This document shows, piece by piece, positions 17,250-29,300 of a stretch of DNA of 64,000 nt (the first letter of the stretch is position 1; each line of letters opens with the position of its first letter). The DNA lies in contig NZ_CANNBW010000022.1 of the NCBI RefSeq assembly GCF_947502995.1, positions 1 through 64,000 on the forward strand, given 5' to 3'. Source of the DNA: an uncultured Tenacibaculum sp. Lineage in GTDB: Bacteria; Bacteroidota; Bacteroidia; Flavobacteriales; Flavobacteriaceae. The position numbers and the translations under genes are program-made. Under the pieces are notes generated by a model. That model searched no databases and was not told the origin of the DNA. It was given only the letters and a program-made list of their open reading frames with translations.

Positions 17250-19946
17250 TTAAAATAATGCTGTTTGACTTTCATCATCACCTTCTTTCTTCTTTTTAAT
17301 GGCAGCTTCTAATGCTTTACGTGCCTTCTCTTTTTTATCTAAAGATTCATCTGCTTCTGTGACATTAGTATCGCTATCTTGTACTAACTCTTCTTCATTC
17401 ACCTCTATATTTTCAACCTTTTCTTCTTCAGGTTCTTCATAAGGTAATGACTCTAGAGTTTTTACCGTTCTAATTTTAGCTGCCGTCAACTGATTTCCGA
17501 TTGCTTTTATACCTTTTACAGAAATAAATTCTTCAAAATTTACTTTCATACTTGGCAAAGCTCTCTTAGAGAAAATCACCTCTACCATTGGACGGTAATC
17601 TGTAGCAATTATTTGTAATTGCGACTTTTCGTGATCTGTGATAAATATTTCTTCTTTATCCGTACTTTCTAATAAGAAACGTTTCACATAATAACGTTCT
17701 TTATGACCGTCGTAATAAATTGCAGAAATTGGTTTATTAGGTTTCCATTTTTCTAAGACAATCATGTCATTATCGAAATGCATTGCTAAATCCGGTGTTA
17801 CTGCTTTAGCTTTTCCAGATTGTTTTACAATTAGAATTTTATCTTCAGCTTTAAACTCTCCTAATAACTCTCCTCTTTCATCAACATTTAAACGTCTCAC
17901 AGTATCATCAAACCAAATCTTACGTGGTTTTAATGTTGATACACCAGCTTCTTTAAACTCTACTTTTTTAACGCTATGTTTAGTAACTAAATTACCTCTA
18001 ACACTTCTTCCTTTAATTGCTAAATCAGCAAAATCTAAATCCCATTTTAGCTTTTTAACACTTCCTACAGCACGTAGTAAAATAGTAACAACTTCTGCTT
18101 CTCCATTTGGATTTGCAGAGAAATACAGTACTTGAGAACCTTTATTTCCATTCGTTAAATCGTATTCTCGATCTCTTGTGATAGAAGTTACATTAAAACG
18201 TTTCATGTAACTTGGTCCGCGAGTACCATCTTTATAAATTAGGTTATAAACCGTACGCTTATCTTTTTTCTTGAAAACTGCAACGTGGATAATTCCTTTA
18301 CCAACAAACGTTTTAGAATCTACTTTGGTAACTTGCATTACTCCATCTTCGCGGAAAACAATAATATCGTCGATATCTGCACAATCTGCAACAAATTCGT
18401 CTTTCTTTAACGACGTTCCGATAAAACCTTCTTCTCTATTCACATAAAGCTTTGCATTACGCATTACTACCTTTGTAGCTACAATATCATCGAAGATTCT
18501 GATTTCAGTTTTACGTTCTTTACCTTTTCCGTATTTATCTTTTAGTTCTTTAAAGTAATCAATAGCGAATTCGATAAGATTATCTAAATATTCTTTTACC
18601 TCCGCTATTTTCTCTTCTAAACTTTCTATAAACTGTTTCGCTTTATCAATATCGAACTTAGAAATTTTCTTAATTCGAATTTCAGTAAGCTTTACAATAT
18701 CATCTACAGTAACTTCACGTTTTAAATGCTTAGTATGAGGTTTTAAACCTAAATCAATTGCTTCAATTACACCTTCCCAAGTTTCTTGTTCCTCAATATC
18801 ACGATAAATTCTATTTTCAATAAAAATTCGTTCTAATGAAGAAAAATGCCATTGCTCTTCCAATTCATTTAATTGAATTTCTAACTCTTGCTTCAATAAA
18901 TCAACAGTGAAATCTGTAGAACGTTTTAAAACATCAGAAACCCCAATAAAAATTGGTTTGTTATCTTCAATAATACAACACAACGGAGAAATTGAATTTT
19001 CACAATTTGTGAAAGCATATAATGCATCTATAGTTTTATCTGGAGATACATTTGGTGGTAGGTGCACCAATATTTCTACATTAGCAGCTGTATTATCTTC
19101 AATCTTCTTGATTTTGATTTTACCCTTATCATTTGCTTTTAAAACACTATCAATAAGCGAAGAAGTTGTTGTTCCGAAAGGAACTTCTGTAATTACTAAT
19201 GTTTTTTTATCTAACTGAGAGATTTTTGCTCTTACACGAACTTTTCCTCCACGTTTACCATCATTATAATTAGAGACATCTGCAATTCCTCCAGTTAAAA
19301 AGTCTGGGACTATAGTAAAGTTTCTTCCTCTAAGATATTTGATGGAAGCATCAATTAACTCATTGAAATTATGTGGTAAAATTTTTGTTGATAAACCTAC
19401 TGCAATACCTTCTGCTCCTTGTGCTAATAATAAAGGAAATTTTACAGGAAGATTTATAGGTTCCTTTTTTCTACCATCATAAGATTGTTGCCATTCAGTA
19501 GTTTTAGCATTGAAAACAACATCTAAAGCGAATTTAGATAAACGTGCTTCGATATAACGTGAAGCCGCAGCTCTATCTCCTGTTAAGATATTACCCCAGT
19601 TTCCTTGCATATCTATAAGCAACTCTTTTTGTCCCATTTGTACCATGGCATCTGCAATAGAAGCATCACCGTGTGGATGATACTGCATGGTGTGACCAAC
19701 AATATTTGCTACTTTATTATAACGCCCATCATCTAAATCTTTCATAGAATGCATGATACGACGCTGTACAGGTTTAAATCCGTCTTCAATAGACGGAACA
19801 GCACGTTCTAAGATTACATACGAAGCATAATCTAAAAACCAATCTTTATACATTCCCGTAACCTTAGTTATGGTCTCTGTATTTTCAACTTGGTTTTCGT
19901 TTGTTAATTCTTCGTCGTGTTCGTAATTATTGTTTTCTTCGCTCAT
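17250..19946 (-). CDS. parC: DNA topoisomerase IV subunit A (ParC)
   Basis: This 898-residue type IIA topoisomerase DNA-cleavage subunit has the active-site tyrosine Y131 in AAASRYIEAR, the quinolone-region segment HPHGDASIADAM at 90-101, and the winged-helix, tower and coiled-coil regions. Its C-terminal domain carries beta-pinwheel-like repeats and an acidic/lysine-rich tail. It decatenates daughter chromosomes together with ParE. Pairing with the adjacent subunit B gene supports a topoisomerase IV rather than a gyrase assignment. I also see no GyrA-box QRRGGKG motif, which further supports ParC. Confidence 0.93.
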   Translation of the reverse strand: MSEENNNYEHDEELTNENQVENTETITKVTGMYKDWFLDYASYVILERAVPSIEDGFKPVQRRIMHSMKDLDDGRYNKVANIVGHTMQYHPHGDASIADAMVQMGQKELLIDMQGNWGNILTGDRAAASRYIEARLSKFALDVVFNAKTTEWQQSYDGRKKEPINLPVKFPLLLAQGAEGIAVGLSTKILPHNFNELIDASIKYLRGRNFTIVPDFLTGGIADVSNYNDGKRGGKVRVRAKISQLDKKTLVITEVPFGTTTSSLIDSVLKANDKGKIKIKKIEDNTAANVEILVHLPPNVSPDKTIDALYAFTNCENSISPLCCIIEDNKPIFIGVSDVLKRSTDFTVDLLKQELEIQLNELEEQWHFSSLERIFIENRIYRDIEEQETWEGVIEAIDLGLKPHTKHLKREVTVDDIVKLTEIRIKKISKFDIDKAKQFIESLEEKIAEVKEYLDNLIEFAIDYFKELKDKYGKGKERKTEIRIFDDIVATKVVMRNAKLYVNREEGFIGTSLKKDEFVADCADIDDIIVFREDGVMQVTKVDSKTFVGKGIIHVAVFKKKDKRTVYNLIYKDGTRGPSYMKRFNVTSITRDREYDLTNGNKGSQVLYFSANPNGEAEVVTILLRAVGSVKKLKWDLDFADLAIKGRSVRGNLVTKHSVKKVEFKEAGVSTLKPRKIWFDDTVRRLNVDERGELLGEFKAEDKILIVKQSGKAKAVTPDLAMHFDNDMIVLEKWKPNKPISAIYYDGHKERYYVKRFLLESTDKEEIFITDHEKSQLQIIATDYRPMVEVIFSKRALPSMKVNFEEFISVKGIKAIGNQLTAAKIRTVKTLESLPYEEPEEEKVENIEVNEEELVQDSDTNVTEADESLDKKEKARKALEAAIKKKKEGDDESQTALF

Positions 19947-19978
19947 GTATTATAAACGTTTGTACGTTTTTGATTTTT

Positions 19979-20137
19979 TTACTTTTTTGATCTTAACAAT
20001 ATAAAAATAGCTAGACCTATTATTGTTATAAAAGCTGCATAGTTACCGTCATCAGTAATCTCGTTGAAATTTATTGAAAATAACATTAGAAAAATAAAAA
20101 AAAGAGCTATTAATATTAAGCCTCTATTTAATTTCAT
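19979..20137 (-). CDS. Small membrane protein between parE and parC (52 residues)
   Basis: An ATG at 20135-20137 opens a 52-codon frame that ends TAA at 19979-19981, entirely within the gap between the two topoisomerase genes. It starts two bases after the parE stop codon. The translation begins MKLNRGLILIALFFIFLMLF, followed by a short acidic loop NEITDDGNYAAF, a second hydrophobic stretch GLAIFILL and a basic RSKK end: a two-helix hairpin with a positive cytoplasmic tail. The codon pattern, coherent topology and tight spacing make it a real gene. Role unknown. Confidence 0.75.
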   Translation of the reverse strand: MKLNRGLILIALFFIFLMLFSINFNEITDDGNYAAFITIIGLAIFILLRSKK

Positions 20138-20138
20138 T

Positions 20139-21995
20139 TTAACTTTCTTCTATTAAATCTTGCTCTACTTTTAGATTTTCGATAATAAACTTTTGACGAT
20201 CTGGTGTGTTTTTTCCCATGTAGAATTGTAACATTTGATCGATAGACATTTCTTTATCTAACATTACTGGATCTAAACGAATATCGTCTCCAATAAAGTG
20301 TACAAATTCGTTTGGTGAAATTTCACCTAATCCTTTAAATCGTGTTATCTCTGGTTTACCTCTTAACTTGGCGATAGCAGCTTGTTTTTCTGTTTCTGAA
20401 TAACAATAATGCGTTTCTTTTTTATTTCGAACTCTAAAAAGTGGCGTTTCTAAAATATATAAATGTCCTTCTTTTATTACTTCTGGGAAGAATTGTAAAA
20501 AGAATGTAATTAATAACAGTCTAATGTGCATTCCATCGACATCGGCATCGGTTGCGATTACAATGTTGTTGTAACGTAAACCTTCTAATCCATCTTCTAT
20601 ATTTAATGCCGCTTGAAGTAAGTTAAACTCCTCGTTTTCGTAAACGATTTTCTTTGTTAAACCATATGAGTTTAAAGGCTTTCCTTTTAAACTGAAAACC
20701 GCTTGAGTATTTACATTTCTAGATTTTGTAATAGATCCAGATGCAGAATCTCCCTCGGTAATAAATAATGTGGTATTTAAATAATCTTCTTTCTTAGTGT
20801 CTCCGAAGTGAATTCTACAGTCTCTTAATTTTTTATTATGAAGATTTGCTTTCTTAGCTCGATCTCTTGCTAACTTTCGGATTCCAGATAATTCTTTACG
20901 CTCTTTTTCAGCTTGTAAAATCTTCTTTTGAAGCGTTTCTGCAATTACAGTGTTCTTATGTAAGAAATTATCTAATTTTGTTTTTACAAAATCATTGATG
21001 TAAGTTCTTACCGTTGGTAATCCGCCTCCCATTTCAGTAGAACCTAATTTGGTTTTCGTTTGACTTTCGAAAACAGGTTCCATTACTTTTATGGATATTG
21101 CTCCAATAATTGATTTTCGAACATCTGAAGCATCGAAGTTTTTTCCGTAGAATTCTCGAATAGTTTTAACAACAGCCTCTCTAAATGCAGCTTGGTGTGT
21201 ACCACCTTGTGTTGTATTTTGTCCGTTTACAAACGAATGATATTCTTCTGAATATTGAGTTTTGCTATGTGTCATAGCAATTTCTATATCATCTCCTTTC
21301 AAATGGATGATCGGATATAGCATGTCCTCAACATTGTTATTATCTTCTAAAAGATCTTTTAATCCGTTTTCAGAATAATATTTTTCTCCGTTAAAAACTA
21401 TAGTTAATCCTGGATTCAGATATACATAATTCTTTAATAAACGAATTACATATTCTGGACGATATTTATAGTTTTTAAATATGGCATCATCTGCAATAAA
21501 AGTAACCTTCGTTCCTCTTCTTCTAGTTGTTTCCTCTAAAAGATCTTGATTTGTAAGATTTCCTTTCTCAAATTCAGCAGATGCAGATTTTCCATCACGC
21601 GTACTTTCCACACGAAAATATGTAGATAATGCATTAACAGCTTTGGTACCAACTCCATTTAATCCTACAGATTTTTTAAAGGCTCTACTGTCGTATTTTC
21701 CTCCAGTATTCATCTTAGAAACTACATCGACAACTTTTCCTAAAGGAATACCACGACCGTAATCTCGAACAATAACTTTATTACCTTGGATAGATACTTC
21801 AATTGTTTTTCCTGTACCCATTACAAACTCATCAATAGAGTTATCGAGTACCTCTTTTACTAAAATGTATATTCCATCATCAGGAGAAGAACCATCTCCT
21901 AATTTACCAATATACATACCTGGACGCATACGGATATGCTCTTTCCAGTCGAGTGATCGTATATTATCTTCGGTATATTTAGTTTCTTGCGCCAT
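20139..21995 (-). CDS. parE: DNA topoisomerase IV subunit B (ParE)
   Basis: This 618-residue ATPase subunit has the GHKL elements [22 protein letters not shown] and [13 protein letters not shown] in the N-terminal half. The TOPRIM domain has EGDSASGS and the metal-binding [10 protein letters not shown], followed by the C-terminal segment EISPNEF. The length matches ParE (about 620-640) rather than GyrB, which normally has about 20-170 more residues. It lies directly upstream of the small membrane ORF and parC on the same strand, forming the topoisomerase IV operon. Confidence 0.94.
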   Translation of the reverse strand: MAQETKYTEDNIRSLDWKEHIRMRPGMYIGKLGDGSSPDDGIYILVKEVLDNSIDEFVMGTGKTIEVSIQGNKVIVRDYGRGIPLGKVVDVVSKMNTGGKYDSRAFKKSVGLNGVGTKAVNALSTYFRVESTRDGKSASAEFEKGNLTNQDLLEETTRRRGTKVTFIADDAIFKNYKYRPEYVIRLLKNYVYLNPGLTIVFNGEKYYSENGLKDLLEDNNNVEDMLYPIIHLKGDDIEIAMTHSKTQYSEEYHSFVNGQNTTQGGTHQAAFREAVVKTIREFYGKNFDASDVRKSIIGAISIKVMEPVFESQTKTKLGSTEMGGGLPTVRTYINDFVKTKLDNFLHKNTVIAETLQKKILQAEKERKELSGIRKLARDRAKKANLHNKKLRDCRIHFGDTKKEDYLNTTLFITEGDSASGSITKSRNVNTQAVFSLKGKPLNSYGLTKKIVYENEEFNLLQAALNIEDGLEGLRYNNIVIATDADVDGMHIRLLLITFFLQFFPEVIKEGHLYILETPLFRVRNKKETHYCYSETEKQAAIAKLRGKPEITRFKGLGEISPNEFVHFIGDDIRLDPVMLDKEMSIDQMLQFYMGKNTPDRQKFIIENLKVEQDLIEES

Positions 21996-22049
21996 AAAAT
22001 CTGAGAAAAATGAAGTGTATGCTAAAATAAGATTTACCTAGAAAAAATA

Positions 22050-22085
22050 AAAAACTCTGTCAACATAGTTATTAACAGAGTTTTT
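22050..22085 (-). terminator. Intrinsic terminator
   Basis: A perfect 11-bp stem (22050-22060 with 22075-22085) has A-run and T-run ends. It ends the minus-strand small secreted-protein gene that stops at 22119, separating it from the parE operon starting at 21995. Confidence 0.8.
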
Positions 22086-22118
22086 AATGCTTTGATTATT
22101 AATCTAAAAGAAATAAAA

Positions 22119-22535
22119 TTATTCTGACCAATAAGATAGTGTTACTATAATTTCATCATTAACAACTAAAGCATTTGATAATGTAACCATTGTACTACTT
22201 GCTCCATCAAAATATCCATCGTAAGCATCGAAACGATATGTACCAGCCGGTAAGTTTGTAAAAAGATCTTCTTCTCTCCTATCATCTGCATAATAATATG
22301 TATTTGTTTCTACATTATATGCATAATATCCAGGTAAAGTTGCTGCTGGAACTTCATTTCCGTATCTGTCTTCTAATTTGATTCTTACAGCAAATTCTGA
22401 TGATTTCTTATTTAATTCTTTTTTTGTTTTAGTCTCAATAATAGTATTTGAATTATCTACTAAGTTTTGTGCTGTTATGTTTGATACAAACAATGTAGCT
22501 ACTAAAAAAACAATAATCTGAGTGATTTTTTTCAT
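22119..22535 (-). CDS. Small secreted protein, probable beta-sandwich
   Basis: This 138-residue protein has a signal peptide (about 1-22, ending ITAQ). A single domain of about 80 residues has the pattern FAVRIKLEDRYGNEVPAATL, then NLPAGTYRFDAYDGYFDG and a final beta strand. This resembles carboxypeptidase-regulatory or SpaA-like beta-sandwich domains, where LPAGTYRF is a typical turn. There is no catalytic motif. It follows the small lipoprotein gene (128-base gap) on the same strand. Function unknown. Confidence 0.7.
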   Translation of the reverse strand: MKKITQIIVFLVATLFVSNITAQNLVDNSNTIIETKTKKELNKKSSEFAVRIKLEDRYGNEVPAATLPGYYAYNVETNTYYYADDRREEDLFTNLPAGTYRFDAYDGYFDGASSTMVTLSNALVVNDEIIVTLSYWSE

Positions 22536-22663
22536 TATATATGTATTAAGGTTAACTCAGTTAAAATTATCTTTTAAATTTCTGTCTAAAGGAAAAACTG
22601 CTTTATGAGATAGTTAGCTAAATATTAATTAACAGTTTTAAAATGACTCAAGAAATTAATATT

Positions 22664-22831
22664 TTAATCTTCTTCATCATCTTCTGCAGGAGTTTGGCCA
22701 TCTTCCCTTGTAGTATTTTGAATTTCTTGTTGTATATCTAACTCTTGTATTTGTTTTTCATTTAAATCTGAACATGAAGTAAATATACTGTTCCCTATGA
22801 TAAATGCGAATATTATAAAAATGCGTTTCAT
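22664..22831 (-). CDS. Very small lipoprotein
   Basis: Start chosen at 22831 (MKRIFIIFAF), because the longer frame to 22879 begins with a GTG and a non-signal-like sequence. The 55-residue product has a lipobox at Cys20 (FTSC) and a mature part of 36 residues that is strongly acidic and Gln/Glu-rich, ending AEDDEED. No family is recognisable. It lies upstream of the small secreted protein gene on the same strand. Confidence 0.6.
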   Translation of the reverse strand: MKRIFIIFAFIIGNSIFTSCSDLNEKQIQELDIQQEIQNTTREDGQTPAEDDEED

Positions 22832-22849
22832 AATAAAATTCTGTTTTAA

Positions 22850-23029
22850 AAATTGATAATATTTATCCTGTCCGAGCACTTTGCTCAGATTCAGGCCATG
22901 TCGGTTTTTGACATAGAATTTTTAAAAGAGGCGCGCTACTCTTTCGCGGGAAGTGAGATGTCTAATCAATATTATTTAAAAGCTTCCCTTCTTTTAAAAT
23001 CAACTGATGTAGAACTCTTAATTAAGTGA
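22850..23029 (+). pseudogene. Open plus-strand fragment, probable gene remnant
   Basis: Between stops at 22847-22849 and 23027-23029 a frame of about 59 codons reads protein-like sequence, for example SEHFAQIQAMSVFDIEFLKE and ARYSFAGSEMSNQYYLKA. An internal ATG at 22898 would give 43 residues. The DNA is locally richer in G and C (GGCGCGC, TTCGCGGG) than its surroundings. I do not recognise the family. It is more likely the relic of a longer gene or a transferred fragment than a functional gene, but a small real protein is possible. Confidence 0.4.
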
Positions 23030-23100
23030 TGTAATCGTTTAGTATATTTTTAATTCCCCGACCAATCACACTGCAAATATTCTGATTATTTGGAGTTTAG

Positions 23101-23310
23101 AATAAGATAGATATTGAAAACTTTCAAAAAATAGATTTAGACACTAGTTACACGTTTTTCACTAAAGGAGTTGCTAACTATTGGTATGGAAAAAATAATG
23201 ATGATATTCGTGAGTTTTTTACAGATAGAGGAATTCATCCTGAAACAAAACAAGAATTAAAACCAATTACAAGGGATATTTTAAACTTAGAAGGATTATT
23301 AAATGAATAA
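23101..23310 (+). pseudogene. C-terminal gene remnant on the plus strand
   Basis: A frame from just after an in-frame TAG (23098-23100) to TAA (23308-23310) encodes 69 residues with good coding character, including YTFFTKGVANYWYGKNNDDI, REFFTDRGIHPETKQELKPI and TRDILNLEGLLNE. It has no ATG, so it looks like the C-terminal end of a decayed or truncated gene. It shares strand but not frame with the fragment at 22850-23029; the two may derive from one broken gene. It ends at the terminator shared with the adhesin gene. The family is not recognised. Confidence 0.5.
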
Positions 23311-23348
23311 AAAAAACTCTGTTGATTATGTAATCAGCAGAGTTTTTT
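23311..23348. terminator. Strong bidirectional terminator of the adhesin gene
   Basis: An 18-base arm (23311-23328) pairs with 23331-23348 with one wobble, A-run on the left and T-run on the right. It lies 22 bases past the minus-strand adhesin stop (23371) and directly after the plus-strand remnant stop (23310). Confidence 0.85.
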
Positions 23349-23370
23349 CTTTTATTATTTATATAATTTA

Positions 23371-26300
23371 TTATCTAATGATAATCTTTTTAACCAGCTT
23401 TTCGTTTTGAGTTTCAACTAATACGAAATATAAACCTGGAACCATAGTTAAGTTATAATCGATCTTATATTCTTTCTTATTTTCTACTTTCTTATAATCG
23501 ATCATATCGTTACTTAGTAAACTATAAATCTTAACACTTACATCACTCTGTTCTTTTAACTCTAAATCTAAGGCAAATACTCCAGAAGAAGGATTTGGAT
23601 AGATATTAAAGTCTGTTATTAATGGAGTTTGTCCGTTTGCTTCATCAGAACCAGTATTATCGTCTCCAATTTCTTTTTCAGTGATGAAAACAGTTTTTGT
23701 TTGAAACGCCTCACATTCTCCTTTTTTAGTGTATAATGTTATTTCGTATTCTCCGGCTTCTTCAAAATAAAACTCGACATATTCATCGGTTTTTTCATTT
23801 AACTTCACATTCGCAGGTAAAATCCACTCTGAATCATCTGGAGCAGGATCACTAACATTTACCGCTACGATTGGCTCGTTTACATAAGCAATGGAAGAAA
23901 CTAAGAAATTTGATGAAATATCATCTCTAGTGCGTTTAATCTCTATTTCGTCAGTAATAATACATCCATCTTCGTTAGTTATGACAACAGAATATATTCC
24001 TTCTTCAGACACTTCTATTACACGTTCTGTGCTAGATAATCCGTTAGTAGAAGACCATTCGTAAGAAACACCGTTATCTATTGTAGCATTTAAAACATAA
24101 GTTTGATCTTTACATAAAGTAACATCTTCACCTAAAGAGAATTCGATTTCATCTGGATTTGCTAAAACATAAGCCTTAGAAATTATACAACCTTTACTAT
24201 CTGTAATTATTACTTCATAAGTTCCTGAAGTTAAATTATTATTAGTATTAGTTGTATTTCCATTATTCCACTCATAAGTATATGGAGCTAATCCTCCTGA
24301 TACTTCTATTTTAATATTACCGTTACTTCCATTGAAACATTTTGGATCATTTGTTTCTTCAGCACTAATAATTAATTCTGGTGGTGTAACTAATTCTATT
24401 TCTTTAGTTACAGAACAACCATTAGCATCTACAATAGTTACTTCGTAGCTACCTGTTATTACATCTGATAAATTTGCACTAGTTTCTCCGGTATTCCAAA
24501 CATAACGATATGGTGCAGTTCCACCACTAACATTTGTAGTAATAGTCCAATCATTTCCAGTACCACATAACGTATAATCTGAAGCTAAAGTTAACTCTAA
24601 AGCATCTGGTTCTGTTATTTCGAAACTTGAACTACGAACTGTATTTCTGTTTGCATCTGAAATTATAATATAATAGTTCCCTGGAGCTAAATCAGAAAGT
24701 TGACTAGTAGTTCCTATAATTCTGCTAGAACCTTCTTTATACCAACTATACGTATAATCTTTAACTCCACCAGTTACAGTAGCTTCTAATGAAGCATTAT
24801 TAGCACCTAAACAACTAATAATTGAAGTTTGGTTTAATGATACTTCTAATAAGTCTGGTTGTGTTATTTCATAATCTTGAACTAAACGACATCCTTTAGT
24901 ATCTTCTACAATTAATTGATATTTTCCAGCTACAATATTATCTAAGATATTTGAGTTTGTTCCAACTGAAACTCCACTTGCATCAAACCACTGATAAGTA
25001 TATCCTGGAGTTCCTCCTGTTAATTCAACTGTAATCGATCCATTTGATAATCCGAATCCACTTACATTTACTATATCTTCTTTTGTAAACTTGAATTCTG
25101 CTGGAGCTGTTAATCGAACTGTATCTTTAATACTACAACCATTAGCATCTACAACTGTTACTTCATATAAGCCTGAAATTACATTATTTAAATCTGCTGT
25201 AGTTTCTCCATTATTCCAAATATATCGGTAAGGAGCTGTTCCACCTGTAACTGTAGTAGTAACCGTCCAATCATTACCTGTTCCACAAGATGTGTATTCA
25301 GAAGCTAATGATAATCTTAATGCTGTTGGCTCTGTAAATTCAAAACTTGAACTACGAACTGTATTTCCATTAGCATCATTTATTACAACATAATATTTTC
25401 CTGGTGATAAATCTGAAAGAACATTTTCTGTACCTATTACAGTAGCTGATGATTCTTCATACCAACTATATGTATAATCTTTAACTCCGCCAGTTACAAT
25501 AGCTTCAATTGATCCGTTTGAAGAACCTTCACAACTGATAATTGATAATTGATTTAATGATACTTCTAATAAATCTGGTTGTGTTACTTCATAATCTTGA
25601 ACTAATCGACATCCTTTAGTATCTTCTACAATTAATTGATATTTTCCTGCTACAATGTTATCTAAAACAGTAGAATTTCCTCCTATTGAAGTTCCACTTG
25701 CATCGAACCATTGATAAGTATATCCTGGTGTTCCTCCTGTTAATTCAACTGTGATTGATCCATTAGATAATCCGAATCCACTTACATTTACTATATCTTC
25801 TTTTGTAAACTTGAATTCTGCTGGAGCTGTTAAACGTACTGTGTCTTTAATACTACAACCATTAGCATCTACAACTGTTACTTCATATAAGCCTGAAATC
25901 ACATTATTTAAATCTGCTGTAGTTTCTCCATTGTTCCAAATATATCGGTAAGGAGCTGTTCCTCCTGTAACTGTAGTAGTAACTGTCCAGTCATTACCTG
26001 TTCCACAAGATGTGTATTCAGAAGTTAATGATAATCCTAATGCTGTTGGCTCTGTAAATTCAAAACTTGAACTACGGACTTTATTTCCGTTTGCATCATT
26101 TATGACAACATAGTATTTTCCTGGTGATAAATCTGAAAGAACATTTGCTGTACCTATTACAGTAGCAGATGATTCTTCATACCAACTATATGTATAATCT
26201 TTAACTCCACCTGTTACAATAGCTTCAATTGATCCGTTTGAAGAACCTTCACAACTGATAATTGATAATTGATTTAATGATACTTCTAATAAATCTGGTT

Positions 26301-29300
26301 GTGTTACTTCATAATCTTGAACTAATCGACATCCTTTAGTATCTTCTACAACTAATTGATATTTTCCTGCTACAATGTTATCTAAAACAGTAGAATTTCC
26401 TCCTATTGAAGTTCCACTTGCATCGAACCATTGATAAGTATATCCTGGTGTTCCTCCTGTTAATTCAACTGTGATTGATCCATTAGATAATCCGAATCCA
26501 CTTACATTTACTATATCTTCTTTTGTAAACTTGAATTCTTTATGAGCAGGTAGATTAACTATATCATTAATCTTACAACCATTAGCATCTACAATTGTTA
26601 CTTCATATAATCCTGAAGCTACATTGTTTAAATTTGCTGTACTATCTCCATTATTCCAAATATATCGGTAAGGAGCTGTTCCTCCTGTAACTGTAGTAGT
26701 AACTGTCCAATAATTTCCTACTTCACAAGATGTATATTCAGAAGCTAATGATAACTCTAATGCTGTTGGTTCTGTAAATTCAAAACTTGAACTACGAACT
26801 GTATTTCCATTAGCATCATTTATGACAACATAGTATTTTCCTGGTGATAAATCTGAAAGAATATTTGTTGTACCAATTACAGTAGCTGATGATTCTTCAT
26901 ACCAACTATATGTGTAATCTTTAACACCCCCAATTACAATAGCTTCAATTGATCCGTTTGAAGAACCTTCACAGCTAATAATTGATAATTGATTTAATGA
27001 TACTTCTAATAAATCTGGTTGTGTTACTTCATAATCTTGAACTAGACGACACCCTTTAATATCTTCTACAACTAATTGATATTTTCCTGCTACAATGTTA
27101 TCTAAAACAGTAGAATTTCCTCCAATTGAAGTCCCAATAGCATCGAACCATTGATAAGTATATACTGGTGTTCCTCCTGTTAATTCAACTATGATTGACC
27201 CATTAGATAATCCGAATCCACTTACATTAACAACTTCTTCTTTGGTAAGTTCTAATTTAGTAGGCTCAGTAATATTGATTTCATATTCTGAATTTCCAGC
27301 TGCATCTGTAGCCAAACAGTTATTTACATCTCTTACTTGAACTTTATAATCTCCTTTAATTAGATTTTCTATTGTTATAGAATTTCCAGTAATAGATGTC
27401 CAAGCAGTATATCCTAAAGTATTTGTGTATCTATACTCATAAGTTCCTGTTCCTCCTGTAACATCAACTTTGAAACTCGCATTAGTTGCTTCAAAACAAG
27501 ATGCATTAACTTGACTAATTGATACTTCTACTTTTTCTGGCTGAGTAACTGTAAATATTGAACTCTTTTCTTCAATACCTTCTGCATTACTTACAATTAC
27601 ATAATAACTACCTGCTGGAATATTTTTTAACTCTTTATCTGATCCGATTACAGAATTTGTTGTTGCATTAAACCACTGGAATCTATTTCCTCCTGCGCCT
27701 CCTATAGTAATTACATCTAAAATAGCATTACTTTCTCCGTAACAGAAAATCTCTTGAGTTTGTTCTATAGAAACTAATAACTCTCCTGGATTAGCTAAAT
27801 TATAAGTCTCTGAAAGTACACAATTCTTAGCATCAGTTATTGTAATTGTATATCTACCTTCTGATAAATTCTCTATTTTACTAGTTTTTAAATTAGTAGA
27901 TTCGTCTAATATTGTAGAACCCGACTCATCTTCCCAAACATATTTGTATGGTGCTTCACCTCCAACTATAATAACTTCTATATCACCATCATTTACAGTT
28001 TCAGAAGTTGGACGTGCTAATTTTATTTTATCTATTGCATACTCTTCTGGTTGGTTGATTATTATTTCTCGTTCTACAGAACAACCATTAGCATCAGTAA
28101 TAATAACATTATAAGTATCAGCTTCTATATTCTCTAAAATATTATCATTTATACTAGTATGTGTCCACTTATAAGAATATGGTGTAACACCACCCACAAC
28201 TGTTATTTCTATTCTTCCATCAGAACCTTTATAACAAGTAACATCTGTAGTTTCTACATTTGTAATTTCTAATAAAGATGGCTCTATAATAGTAACTTCA
28301 TCTTCTATTTTATTTCCATTTTTATCTTCAACTTTAATGACATAAACTCCACCACTAATATTCAATAACTCTGGAGCAGAACTTAACTCTAAAGTCTCTC
28401 CTTTTTCAATCCATGAATAAGTATACGGTTCAACCCCTCCTGTTACATTAGCTATTGCTGATCCTTTTTGACCGAAACAAGAAATATCGTTTTTATCTAT
28501 TTTAACCTCTAGTTTTTCTGGTTGATTAATTGTGTAATTAGGAGAAATTTCACAACCTTTTGCATCATTAACTTTAACTGTATATACTCCAGCTTTAAAT
28601 CCAGTTAAATTAGCTGTTGTATTTGTTAAAATAGTACCAGAAGCATCAGTCCATTCATAAGTATAAGGAAGAGTTCCTCCTTCAACTTCAATAGAAATTG
28701 CTCCATTAGATAAATCGAATCCACTTGCATCTTTAATAATATAATCTTTTATACTTAAAGGCGCTAACGGTTCAGTAACGATTATTTTCTTTTCAAACGC
28801 ACAAACTAAATTCTTATCAGTTACTTTAACAATATACTCACCTGCTTTTAAACCTGTAAGCTCATTTCCTGTAGATCCGTTACTCCAATTATATACATAT
28901 TCTCCAACTCCACCTGTCGCGGTTACTTTAATAGTTGCATCATCTTCACCAAAACAAGAAACATTAGTTACAATTACATTGGCATCTAAAATTTCTAATA
29001 ATGTAGGTTCTATAATAGTAACTTCTTGTACTACTTTATTACCATTTTTATCTTCAATTTCAACAACATAAACACCACCACTAATGTTTAATAATTCTGA
29101 AGTAGTACTTAACTCTAAAGTCTCTCCTTTTTCTTTCCATGAATATACATACGGTTCAACTCCTCCTGTTACATTAGCGATTGCTGATCCTTTTTGACTA
29201 AAACAAGGAATATCATTTTTATCTATTCTAACTTCAAGCTTTGCTGGTTGGTCAATTGTATAAGTAGGATTAGGCTTAAGTTCACATCCTTTAGCATCAA

